From JAJXWB01 sp965246795 (GTDB lineage: Bacteria > Pseudomonadota > Alphaproteobacteria > Rhizobiales > Beijerinckiaceae), in NCBI GenBank assembly GCA_965246795.1, contig CBDFFN010000009.1:29257-93256 (forward strand): a stretch of 64,000 bases of DNA, in the 5' to 3' direction. Below are positions 25,089 to 33,529 of the stretch, piece by piece. The notes below the pieces were generated by a model. It saw only the letters and a program-made list of their open reading frames with translations, did not search any database and had not been told where the DNA came from. The first letter of the stretch is position 1; the number at the start of each line of letters is the position of its first letter. The position numbers and the translations under genes are program-made.

Positions 25089-26012
25089 ATGAGTATCAGG
25101 CTGAGGATCGGCACGCGCGCCAGCCCGCTCGCGATGGCGCAGACGACGAATGTGCGCGATGTGCTGGCGAAGGCGCACGGCTGGCACGCAGACGAGATCG
25201 AGATCGTCCGCATCAAGACGACCGGCGACATGGTCACGAACACCAACCTCGACGACGTCGGCGGCAAGGAGGCGTGGACCAAACAGATCGACGAGGCGAT
25301 GCTCGCCAACCGCATCGACATCGGTGTGCATTCGGCGAAGGACGTCGTGACGTTCCTGCCGGCCGGTATCACGATCTCCGGCTACATGCCGCGCGAGGAC
25401 GCGCGCGACGTTCTCATCGCCGCATCGGCAATGCGCGTTGTCGACCTGCCGCGCAACGGCAAACTCGGAAGCAATTCAAAGCGGCGTTGCGCGCAGGCGC
25501 TGCACCTGCGTCCCGATCTGAAGGTCGACTTGTTGCGCGGCAATGTCGAAACGCGGCTGAACGCCGTGCGAGACGGCAAGATTGACGCGACTTTCCTCGC
25601 GCTCGCCGGTCTCAAGCGGCTCGGCCTCGCCGATCGCGCGACCGCGATCCTCGATATCGACGAATTTTTGCCAGCCGCTGGACAAGGCGCGGTCGCGATG
25701 ACGGCGCGCGACGGCGACCAAGCCACACATGACATTCTGGCACCGATTCTGTGCAAGCCGACCGGAACGGCGCTGGCGGCAGAGCGCGCCTTTCTCACCG
25801 TGCTCGACGGCTCCTGCAAGACGCCGATTGCCGGCCATGCGCGGATTCTTGGTGACGGCCGGATCACGTTCCGCGGCATGGTGCTGCGAAGCGACGGCAC
25901 GGAAGTTTTCGAAGATGCCGCCGAAGGGCAGGTTGGCGATGCGGCAAGCATCGGTAGAGCCGTCGCCGAGCGCATTCTCGCTCGTCTGCCGCCCGGTATT
26001 CTGGCCGGCTGA
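25089..26012 (+). CDS. hemC: Hydroxymethylbilane synthase
   Basis: HemC polymerises four porphobilinogen units into hydroxymethylbilane. The 307-residue protein begins MSIRLRIGTRASPLAMAQT and has the LRGNVETRLNAVRDGKIDA segment and the dipyrromethane-attachment cysteine in LDGSCKTPIAG. The ATG at 25089 matches the family N-terminus. It is followed by hemD, with the stop and start sharing TGATG. Confidence 0.96.
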   Translation: MSIRLRIGTRASPLAMAQTTNVRDVLAKAHGWHADEIEIVRIKTTGDMVTNTNLDDVGGKEAWTKQIDEAMLANRIDIGVHSAKDVVTFLPAGITISGYMPREDARDVLIAASAMRVVDLPRNGKLGSNSKRRCAQALHLRPDLKVDLLRGNVETRLNAVRDGKIDATFLALAGLKRLGLADRATAILDIDEFLPAAGQGAVAMTARDGDQATHDILAPILCKPTGTALAAERAFLTVLDGSCKTPIAGHARILGDGRITFRGMVLRSDGTEVFEDAAEGQVGDAASIGRAVAERILARLPPGILAG

Positions 26013-26707
26013 TGCGCGTGCTCGTCACGCGCGCGACGGATGATGCCGCGCGTACAGGCGAGCACCTTCGAAAACTCGGGCACGAGGCGATCGTCGCGCC
26101 AGTCATCGAGATCATAGCGACGGGCAACGCGCTGCCGAATGAACCGGTCGATGCGATTGTCGCGACAAGCGTTCACGCACTGACCGGCATTGATCATCTG
26201 CCATCGGCACTAATGGGCGCGCCGTGGCTGGTCGTCGGTGGACGGCTGCGCGATGCGCTTGTCGCACGCGATTTCGGCGAGCCTGAGATCGTTTCGACGG
26301 ATGTTTCCAACCTCATCGTCGAGATCGGCGAGCGCTATCCCGAGCCGTTTCGCTTCCTCTATCCCGCGGGACGAGATCGCAAGGATACGCTCGAGCGCGT
26401 GCTGCGCGATGCGGGACACGAGCTTACGGTTGTAGAAACTTACGAAGCGCGAGAAACCCAAGCGTTCGACGCGTTCGTTGTCAACATGCTTCGTGACGGC
26501 ACGATCGCCGCTGTGCTGCATTTCTCGCGTCGCAGCGCCGATCTTTTCGTGACCCGCATTCGCGATGCCGGCCTCTCACACATAGCGGGCAACATGCGCC
26601 ACATTGCGATCTCTACCGATGCGGCAACGCCCATCGAAGCGCGGGGCTGGTCCGTCGAAATCGCGCAACGTCCCGACGAAGAGAGCATGTTAGCGTTGCT
26701 GGCCTAG
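26012..26707 (+). CDS. hemD: Uroporphyrinogen-III synthase
   Basis: The 231-residue HemD-like protein cyclises hydroxymethylbilane. It has the typical two-domain pattern with VLVTRATDDAARTGEHL at the N-terminus and weak overall conservation; the VLHFSRRSADLF segment is the usual conserved core. The assignment is supported by overlap with the hemC stop. In many Rhizobiales a mitofilin-like gene follows; here a GST gene follows instead. Confidence 0.9.
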   Translation: MRVLVTRATDDAARTGEHLRKLGHEAIVAPVIEIIATGNALPNEPVDAIVATSVHALTGIDHLPSALMGAPWLVVGGRLRDALVARDFGEPEIVSTDVSNLIVEIGERYPEPFRFLYPAGRDRKDTLERVLRDAGHELTVVETYEARETQAFDAFVVNMLRDGTIAAVLHFSRRSADLFVTRIRDAGLSHIAGNMRHIAISTDAATPIEARGWSVEIAQRPDEESMLALLA

Positions 26708-26718
26708 GGAGATGCCAC

Positions 26719-27366
26719 GTGATGCCAAACTACCGGCTGCATTACTTTCCTGAATCCGGAAACAGCTACAAGCTGGCGCTGATGCTCGCGCTCTGCGGCG
26801 AGACGTTCGACCCGGTCTGGACAGACTTCGGCAATGGCGTCACGCGCACACCGCAATGGCGCGCGACCGTCAACGTCATGGGTGAAATCCCCGTTCTCGA
26901 AGAAGACGGCGCGAAGCTCACGCAGACTGCGCCGATCCTGCTGCGTCTCGCAGACCGCTACGGACGCTATGGCGGCAAGACGGAACCGGAGCGAGCGGAA
27001 ATCATGCGCTGGCTGTTTTGGGACAACAGCAAGCTATCGAACTTTCTTGCGACCTATCGCTATCTGCGCGCCTTCACGCCCTCACCGGACGCGCACGTGC
27101 AGAAATTTCTGAAATGGCGCGTCGACGATTTTCTCGGCGTGCTGGCGAAGCAGGTCGAGGCAAGAGCTTTCGTCATCGGCGATGCGGCGAGCGTCGCCGA
27201 CATTTCGCTTTGCGCCTATCTCTCATTCCCGCCGCACGAAAGCGGCTACGATTTCGCGAGAACGCATCCGCCGATTGCTGCCTGGCTCCGTCGCATCGCA
27301 GAACTGCCGAGCTGGCAGGCGCCCTACGATCTGATGCCCGGGCAGCGCCTGCGCTGTTACGTCTAA
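26719..27366 (+). CDS. Glutathione S-transferase-like protein
   Basis: The N-terminal domain (LHYFPESGNSYKLALMLALCGE, GEIPVLEEDGAKLTQTAPILLRLAD) and a C-terminal helical domain with the conserved GDAASVADISLCAYL segment mark a GST-family protein of 215 residues. A GTG at 26719 or an ATG at 26722 starts it, 11 bases after hemD, so it may be cotranscribed with heme genes. No substrate can be assigned. Confidence 0.88.
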   Translation: MMPNYRLHYFPESGNSYKLALMLALCGETFDPVWTDFGNGVTRTPQWRATVNVMGEIPVLEEDGAKLTQTAPILLRLADRYGRYGGKTEPERAEIMRWLFWDNSKLSNFLATYRYLRAFTPSPDAHVQKFLKWRVDDFLGVLAKQVEARAFVIGDAASVADISLCAYLSFPPHESGYDFARTHPPIAAWLRRIAELPSWQAPYDLMPGQRLRCYV

Positions 27367-27404
27367 CCCAAGGAGCTTTGCAGCCCGCGCGGCGTTGCAA
27401 GACC

Positions 27405-28454
27405 ATGATCGCGCGCCAAGCTCTCGTTTTTGTCTGCATCGGACTAGGCGGTGCGGCACACGCTGACGCGTGGCGTCCGCTCAAAACTGTGCCCTACACG
27501 CTTAACAACAAGCAGGATGCGATCGCTTTTACCGATGCGGCGAACGGCTGGTACGGCAACGGCACGGGGCAGGTCTATCGCACGACGGATGGCGGCGAAC
27601 GCTGGTCGCTCGCGTGGAAACATCCCGGCACGTACGTCCGCGCGCTGGATTTCGTCGATGCGCAGCTCGGCATTCTCGGCAATGTCGGACCTGGCTATTT
27701 CGACGCCGTCCGCGACAAGCAGCCGCTGTATGTTTCGCGTAATGGCGGAATCAGCTGGGCACCTGTTTCATACGATGGCCCGCGCGTGACAGGCATCTGC
27801 GCGATCGACATCCTGCGCCGCGCTGACGGCCCTGCGATTATCCGTGCCGGCGGCCGCGTCGGCGGCCCCGCCGGCATGATCGTGTCGGAGGATGGCGGTA
27901 CGACGTGGCGATCGCAGGATATGAGCGGCATCACCGGCATGATCCTCGACATCAAGTTCGTGGACGCACAAACCGGCTTTATCGCCGGCGCGAGCGAGGC
28001 GGACGAGAGCCGCGCGCATGCCCGCATTCTGAAGACCAGCGACGGCGGTAAGACGTGGCGCGCTGTTTTCGAAAGTGCGCGTGGCAGCGACAACAACTGG
28101 AAGCTGGCGTTTCCTAGCGCGAAGGTCGGCTATGGCACGATCATCAGCTACGGTGCGCCGAAGGGTGACGCACGAGGCTACGTCGTGAAGACCGAGGACG
28201 CCGGCGAGACGTGGACGCCGCTGAAGGTCACGAACGATCCCGGCTGGATCCCCTACGGCATCGCCTTTGTCGACGAGGCGCGGGGCTTCGTGGGCGGCGC
28301 AGGTGGCAGCTATGAGACGCGCGACGGCGGCAAGACGTGGTCAAAGGTCGCGATGGGCGATTCCGTCAACAAGATGCGGATCGTCACAACACCCGATGGC
28401 AAACGTCGCGTTTTCGCAGTCGGGCAGTCGGTCTACCGCGGCGACCTGGACTGA
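27405..28454 (+). CDS. Secreted YCF48/BNR-type beta-propeller protein
   Basis: A signal peptide (MIARQALVFVCIGLGG ending AHA-DA) leads into a 330-residue repeat protein with several D-G-G-x-x-W blades: TTDGGERWSLAW, SEDGGTTWRSQ, SDGGKTWRAV, EDAGETWTPL, RDGGKTWSK. These Asp-box blades are typical of YCF48/sialidase-like propellers; no catalytic residues of sialidases are evident, so it is probably a scaffold protein. It starts 38 bases after the GST gene and ends convergent with the small membrane protein gene. Confidence 0.85.
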   Translation: MIARQALVFVCIGLGGAAHADAWRPLKTVPYTLNNKQDAIAFTDAANGWYGNGTGQVYRTTDGGERWSLAWKHPGTYVRALDFVDAQLGILGNVGPGYFDAVRDKQPLYVSRNGGISWAPVSYDGPRVTGICAIDILRRADGPAIIRAGGRVGGPAGMIVSEDGGTTWRSQDMSGITGMILDIKFVDAQTGFIAGASEADESRAHARILKTSDGGKTWRAVFESARGSDNNWKLAFPSAKVGYGTIISYGAPKGDARGYVVKTEDAGETWTPLKVTNDPGWIPYGIAFVDEARGFVGGAGGSYETRDGGKTWSKVAMGDSVNKMRIVTTPDGKRRVFAVGQSVYRGDLD

Positions 28455-28699
28455 GTCCCGATCGGCGTCCGCACGGGCTCGTGCGCGATCGCCGTGCGCA
28501 TGAAGAAAAACAGGCCGACGAAACCGATCAGCCCGAAGACGATCTCGATGCCCCGGCTGACCATCGGGTCGAGCCCGAACAGGCCGCCAAGCGCCCAGCC
28601 GGCCGCCCAGGAGGCGCCCACCAGCTCCGTGCCGACCAGGATCGCGACTGCGACCAAGGTCGAAAGCCGCATGGGATCGATCGCTTTTCTCTCCGCCAT
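28433..28699 (-). CDS. Small two-helix membrane protein
   Basis: An 88-residue protein with two hydrophobic helices (LSTLVAVAILVGTELVGASWAA split by a glycine-rich hinge, and IVFGLIGFVGLFFFM) and a basic N-terminus. I do not recognise the family; its frame is intact and starts MAERKAIDP. It overlaps the propeller gene by 22 bases at the 3' end and faces the siroheme reductase gene divergently, about 270 bases apart. Confidence 0.65.
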   Translation of the reverse strand: MAERKAIDPMRLSTLVAVAILVGTELVGASWAAGWALGGLFGLDPMVSRGIEIVFGLIGFVGLFFFMRTAIAHEPVRTPIGTQSRSPR

Positions 28700-28969
28700 G
28701 CCTTCCGCCTAACGTTTGCGCGCGGCGTGATCAAGGCAGCTTTGGCGCGGCCCGCCGGCTGGGCGGATCGTCGCATTTGCCTAAACGGCGGGCGCACGGC
28801 CCGGCCGCTGTGCGACGCGCCTGCTATTTGCCCCCGCCGCAGGCAGGCGACCCGTCGCTCGAGCAAAACACCTTTGGCATATCGGGTGCTTCCATAGAGC
28901 GGGTCCAAACTAGGGCCCGCACCCGCGTCTGACGCGGAAAAGTGTCGATCGGCGGCAGGCGAGCGGACG

Positions 28970-30727
28970 ATGGGTCAAGAGTTCACGCCCGAACAGCGGC
29001 GCTACATCGAGGGCTTTACCTCTGGCTTGCAGGCCGGACGGCTGGCGCTTCAGCCCCCGGTCGCGCTCGCGGTCGAAAAGCCGGTCGGGCCGGATGCCGA
29101 ACATCTCGAGGCGATGGCTCGGACGGAAGCCGCCGGAAAGAAGCTCGTCGATCAGGAAAAATGGAAGCGCGACGAGCATCCGTTCGACGCATATCCGCGC
29201 CTGCGCGCGCAGGCCGAGAAGGACGAACACCCTAAACCCGCCGACAATTTCCGCTGGCGCTATTTCGGGCTTTTCTACCTCGCGCCGGCCTCGCCCTCCT
29301 ACATGTGCCGGCTGCGCATTCCGAATGGCATCGTGCGTCATTCGCAGATGCGCGACATGGCCGAAATCTCCGCGAAATTTGCCGCGGGTTACGCGCATGT
29401 GACGACGCGCGCCAATCTGCAGCTGCGCGACATCGCGCCGAAGAACGCCACCAACCTCGTCGAGGCGATCCAGGACATTGGCCTGTGCTCGCGCGGGTCG
29501 GGCGCCGACAACATCCGCAATGTCACCGGCGATGCGACGGCCGGCATTTCCGCGCAAGAGCTGATCGACACGCGCCCCTATGCGCGCGAGTGGCACTACC
29601 ACATCCTCAACGACCGCTCGCTCTACGGTCTGCCCCGCAAATACAATGTCGCCTTCGATGGCGGCGGGCCGATCCCGACCCTCGAAGAGTCGAACGATAT
29701 CGGCTTTCGCGCTGTGCGCATTCTGCCGGGCACAGTCGTTGAGCCGGGCATCTATTTCCAGCTCATGCTTGGCGGCATTAGCGGCCACAAGGATCTCGCG
29801 CGCGATACCGGCATCATCCTGCCGCTCGCGGACGCGACCAACGTTGCCGACGCGATCATCCGCGTCTTCATCGACAACGGCAACCGCACGAACCGCGCAA
29901 AGTCGCGGATGAAATACGTGCTCGACGATTGGGGCTACGACAAATATCTCGAAGAGGTCGAGAAGAAGCTCGGCTATGCGTTCACGCGCGTCGCACCCGA
30001 GTTTGTCGAGGCGCGCCCGACCCAGGATCGCAGCGCGCATATCGGCGTGCAGAAACAGAAACAGGATGGCCTGAACTGGATCGGCGTCTGGACGCCACTC
30101 GGCAAGATGGAGGGCGATCAGATGCGCGCCATCGCCGACATCGCGCAGAAGTTTGGCGACGGCGATATTCGCCTCACAGTTTGGCAGAACCTGCTGATCT
30201 CTGGCGTCCCGAACGCGAAGGTCGCAGATGCCGTCGCTGCGCTGAACACCGCGGGCCTAAGCATCGCGCCGACACATCTCGAAGCCGGGCTTATCGCCTG
30301 CACCGGCAAGACCGGCTGCAAGTTCGGCAATGCGACGACGAAAGAGATCGCGCATGCCATCAACGACTGGTGTGCGCCGCGCGTCACGCTCGACCGCCCG
30401 GTCAATATTCATGTGACGGGGTGCCCGAACTCCTGCGCACAGCATTACATCGGCGACATCGGCCTCATCGGTGCGCGCGTACCGGCCGGTGATGACGACA
30501 CCGTCGATGGCTACAATTTTGTTCTCGGCGGCGGTTTCGGAAACACGGATGCGCGTATCGCCCGCGACTATGCGCAGAACGTGCTGGCCGCCGATGCGCC
30601 GGCAAAAGTCGAGCGATTGCTGAAAGCCTATCTCGCGGGACGTACGAGCCCCGAAGAAAGCTTCCAGGCCTGGACCGATCGGCACGAGATCGACGCGTTG
30701 CAAAAAGCGGAAGAGGCAGCGGCGTGA
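28970..30727 (+). CDS. Siroheme [4Fe-4S] nitrite/sulfite reductase (NirA/CysI-like)
   Basis: This 585-residue protein has the two-lobed siroheme reductase layout: the parasite-like repeats HVTTRANLQLRDI near residue 143 and RLTVWQNLLISG near 401, and the cluster cysteines C444, C450 (ACTGKTGC) and C485, C489 (GCPNSC). These ligate the 4Fe-4S cluster coupled to siroheme. Sulfite reduction for cysteine synthesis and nitrite reduction are both possible; the flavoprotein partner resembles CysJ and favours assimilatory sulfite reduction. The end overlaps the partner's GTG start. Confidence 0.92.
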   Translation: MGQEFTPEQRRYIEGFTSGLQAGRLALQPPVALAVEKPVGPDAEHLEAMARTEAAGKKLVDQEKWKRDEHPFDAYPRLRAQAEKDEHPKPADNFRWRYFGLFYLAPASPSYMCRLRIPNGIVRHSQMRDMAEISAKFAAGYAHVTTRANLQLRDIAPKNATNLVEAIQDIGLCSRGSGADNIRNVTGDATAGISAQELIDTRPYAREWHYHILNDRSLYGLPRKYNVAFDGGGPIPTLEESNDIGFRAVRILPGTVVEPGIYFQLMLGGISGHKDLARDTGIILPLADATNVADAIIRVFIDNGNRTNRAKSRMKYVLDDWGYDKYLEEVEKKLGYAFTRVAPEFVEARPTQDRSAHIGVQKQKQDGLNWIGVWTPLGKMEGDQMRAIADIAQKFGDGDIRLTVWQNLLISGVPNAKVADAVAALNTAGLSIAPTHLEAGLIACTGKTGCKFGNATTKEIAHAINDWCAPRVTLDRPVNIHVTGCPNSCAQHYIGDIGLIGARVPAGDDDTVDGYNFVLGGGFGNTDARIARDYAQNVLAADAPAKVERLLKAYLAGRTSPEESFQAWTDRHEIDALQKAEEAAA

Positions 30728-32358
30728 CGATCATGGTCAATCCTGCCGCGCCGCTCGTCACCCTTCCCGAGAGCGCGCCGTTTTCGCCCGAGCAGCGCGA
30801 ATGGCTGAACGGTTTCTTCTCGGGCGTCCTCTCGCCAGTGCCGGCGGCGACGCCCGGCGATCTGCCGACGCTGCCGGCCTCTGCCGATCCGGCCTTCCGC
30901 AATCCGCTCGACGATGGCGATGACGGTGATGCGCCCTGGCACGATCCGGGGCTCCCGATCGCCGACCGCATGCAGATCGCCGAAGGACGTCCCGTGCGGC
31001 GGCGCATGATGGCGGCGATGGCGCAGCAGGACTGCGGCCAGTGCGGCTACAATTGCGAGGACTATTCGAACGCGATCGCGATGCAGGCGGAGGAGCGCCT
31101 GAACCTTTGCGTGCCCGGCGGCAAGGAAACCGCGCGCATGTTGAAGTCGCTCGTGCCGGAGCTCGGCGGAGGCGCAACAGGTCCGGAGGATGTGGCGGTG
31201 CGCAGCGAGAAGCTTGCTGCGAGCATGGAAGCTGCGGAGATACGCCAGGGCTATTCGCGCGAGGCGCCTGCGACCGCGCGTTTCCTCGGATCGACGCGGC
31301 TCAACAAATCGGGCTCCGCTAAAGAGACCTTCCACATCGAGTTCGATCTTGAGGGCACCGGCATCGATTACGTCGTCGGCGACAGTTTTGGTGTATATGC
31401 GACGAACCATCCCGATCTCGTCACCGCCGTCATGCACGCGATCGACGCGCCGCCGGATTTTCCGATCGCGGGCAAGCCGCTTCGCGAGGTTCTGACCGAA
31501 GACATGGCGCTCGGCGCCGCGCCGGACATGTTGTTCGAGTTCATCTCCTATCTCGTCGGCGGCGAGCGTCGCCTGAAGGCGAAAGCGCTCGCGAAAGGCG
31601 AAGATCCCGATGGCGACCTCGCTGTTCTCGACGTGCTCGGGGCTTTGCAGAAATTCTCTGGCATCCGGCCGGACCCCGAAGCCTTCATTGAATCGCTCGA
31701 GCCGCTTCAGCCGCGGCTCTATTCGATCTCGTCATCGCCGAAGGTCGAGGCGAACAAGCTATCGCTGACCGTCGACCACGTGAACTATGTCCACGGAGGT
31801 CGTCAGCGCTGGGGCGTTGCCTCAAACTTTCTGTCGAACCGAATGGCGCCCGGCACGGTACTGAAGGTCTATCTGCAAAAGGCGCATAACTTTGCGCTCC
31901 CCGCCGATATCGCTGTGCCGGTCATCATGTGTGGCCCTGGCACTGGTGTTGCGCCGTTCCGCGCCTTCCTGCACGAGCGCATGGCGACGAAAGCCAACGG
32001 AGGCGCGTGGCTGTTCTACGGCCATCAGCGCAAGGCGCAGGATTTCTTCTACGAAGACGAATTCGAGGGCATGAAGGCGAACGGCACGCTGACGAAACTA
32101 TCGCTCGCATGGTCGCGCGACGATACGCCGAAAACCTATGTTCAGGACCGCATGCGCGAGGAGGCCGCCGACTTGTGGGACTGGCTGCAGCGCGGCGCGC
32201 ATTTCTATGTCTGCGGCGATGCGAAACGAATGGCCGCCGACGTCGAAAAGGCGATCGTCGAGGTTGCGCAATCGCAGGGCCAGATGGACGCGGCTGCGGC
32301 GAAGGCTTTCGTCACAGACCTTAAGAAGGCCGGCCGGTATCAGGCCGACGTTTACTGA
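30724..32358 (+). CDS. CysJ-like flavoprotein reductase with an extra Fe-S motif
   Basis: The C-terminal 330 residues are a CysJ-type FAD/NADPH module (PRLYSISSSP, CGPGTGVAPFRAFLHER, YVCGDAKRMAADV). The N-terminal 200 residues do not contain a flavodoxin domain; instead C104, C107, C111 (DCGQCGYNC) and C129 form a likely [4Fe-4S] motif similar to the ARC/FeS domain. The protein should feed electrons from NADPH to the upstream siroheme reductase. Its start is a GTG overlapping the upstream stop. Its last 12 residues recur behind the next gene. Confidence 0.9.
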   Translation: MTIMVNPAAPLVTLPESAPFSPEQREWLNGFFSGVLSPVPAATPGDLPTLPASADPAFRNPLDDGDDGDAPWHDPGLPIADRMQIAEGRPVRRRMMAAMAQQDCGQCGYNCEDYSNAIAMQAEERLNLCVPGGKETARMLKSLVPELGGGATGPEDVAVRSEKLAASMEAAEIRQGYSREAPATARFLGSTRLNKSGSAKETFHIEFDLEGTGIDYVVGDSFGVYATNHPDLVTAVMHAIDAPPDFPIAGKPLREVLTEDMALGAAPDMLFEFISYLVGGERRLKAKALAKGEDPDGDLAVLDVLGALQKFSGIRPDPEAFIESLEPLQPRLYSISSSPKVEANKLSLTVDHVNYVHGGRQRWGVASNFLSNRMAPGTVLKVYLQKAHNFALPADIAVPVIMCGPGTGVAPFRAFLHERMATKANGGAWLFYGHQRKAQDFFYEDEFEGMKANGTLTKLSLAWSRDDTPKTYVQDRMREEAADLWDWLQRGAHFYVCGDAKRMAADVEKAIVEVAQSQGQMDAAAAKAFVTDLKKAGRYQADVY

Positions 32359-32489
32359 CAGGTGCGATATAATTTCGCTGAAGGCACTTGAAAAATAAAT
32401 AGCGTATTTGCGTCCAATTCGAGGGAAAGAGTTTGCTATTTAGCGAGTGACCCAGCGTCACCCTGTCTCCCGATAAACAGAGGCAGTGC

Positions 32490-33401
32490 ATGACGATTTA
32501 TCGCTTCCTTTCGCGACGCCTTTTCCCACGCAGTTATGCCGGGAAGTTTCTCACGATCTGCTTTGCCGGCACGCACGCGCCACTTGTTGCTTTCGCGATC
32601 TATGCAGCCGCCGTTCTGCCGTTCGACCGGCCGCTTGCTGAACTCTCCAGCCTCATCCTGATCGCGACGCTTGGCGGCACCGCGATGACGCTGCTCCTTG
32701 TGCGCGGCCTGCTTGCGCCGATGTACACCGCGCAGCGTGCGCTTACAGCTTACATCGGCGTGGGCGCGCGCCCTTGCTTGCCGATCGACGGCAAGGACGA
32801 AGCGGGGTTGCTGCTCGCACAGATCCAGTTCGTGATCTGTCATCTCGACGATGCGTTCGTCGAAGCCGAGAGGCAGGCGATGACAGATCACCTCACCGGC
32901 GCGGGCAATCGACGCTGGCTAAGCAAGGAAGCCGAACGCGTCTTCGCGCGTCGTCGCCGCACGGGCGCGCCGCTTGCCGCGATCATCGCCGATATCGATT
33001 ACTTCAAGTCCGTCAACGATCGCTTCGGCCATATGGCTGGCGACGAAGTACTCCGTCAGTTTGCGTGTGCCATCCGATCGCAATTGCGACCCGACGACCT
33101 CTTCGCGCGGACCGGCGGCGAGGAATTCTGCATCCTGCTGCCCGATACTGACGTATCCGCCGCGCGGGATGTCGCCGAGCGGCTGCGCACCTCCGTCGCG
33201 CTCCTGCGGTGCGGCGACAATGACGAACAGGCGATCACCGCAAGCTTTGGTGTCGCCGCGGCAAGTACGGCGCAGGCTAGTCTGGCCCGTCTTTTCACCG
33301 CGGCCGACCGACAGCTCTACGCGGCGAAGAAGGCCGGACGCGATCGCGTCTGCGCCGAGGCCGAGATCGACGCAGATGACATACGGACCGCGGCGGCCTG
33401 A
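32490..33401 (+). CDS. Membrane-anchored diguanylate cyclase (GGEEF)
   Basis: Two hydrophobic helices near residues 20-42 and 53-72 are followed by a HAMP-like linker and a GGDEF domain. The active site is GGEEF at residues 209-213, and the inhibitory c-di-GMP site RxxD (R200-D203) lies at the usual distance, so the enzyme is likely active and feedback-inhibited. It makes c-di-GMP. The gene lies between the flavoprotein gene and a 13-codon copy of that gene's end, which suggests insertion. Confidence 0.92.
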   Translation: MTIYRFLSRRLFPRSYAGKFLTICFAGTHAPLVAFAIYAAAVLPFDRPLAELSSLILIATLGGTAMTLLLVRGLLAPMYTAQRALTAYIGVGARPCLPIDGKDEAGLLLAQIQFVICHLDDAFVEAERQAMTDHLTGAGNRRWLSKEAERVFARRRRTGAPLAAIIADIDYFKSVNDRFGHMAGDEVLRQFACAIRSQLRPDDLFARTGGEEFCILLPDTDVSAARDVAERLRTSVALLRCGDNDEQAITASFGVAAASTAQASLARLFTAADRQLYAAKKAGRDRVCAEAEIDADDIRTAAA

Positions 33402-33404
33402 CCC

Positions 33405-33443
33405 TTGAAGAAAGCTGGCCGATACCAAGCGGACGTGTATTAG
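33405..33443 (+). pseudogene. Remnant 3' end of a CysJ-like gene
   Basis: Reading from TTG at 33405 the frame encodes LKKAGRYQADVY and stops at TAG 33441-33443. The last 12 codons of the intact gene at 32320-32358 encode the same 12 residues. Over the 39 bases 27 are identical; every difference in the 12 sense codons is synonymous and the stop differs (TGA versus TAG). This is the tail of a diverged homologue, left four bases after the diguanylate cyclase stop, rather than a recent duplication. Confidence 0.8.
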
Positions 33444-33529
33444 AGAGAAATGGTCCGCCTCCCACGCGCCGACGGCTCAGACGACACCCGGCATGCGCGC
33501 AAGGCACGCATAACGGCCTCTGTCTCGAA

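Noticed and set aside
32446..32462. Small hairpin GTGAC-CCAGC-GTCAC upstream of the diguanylate cyclase gene
   Set aside because: A five-base stem is expected by chance in this DNA, and there is no U-tract or known binding motif.
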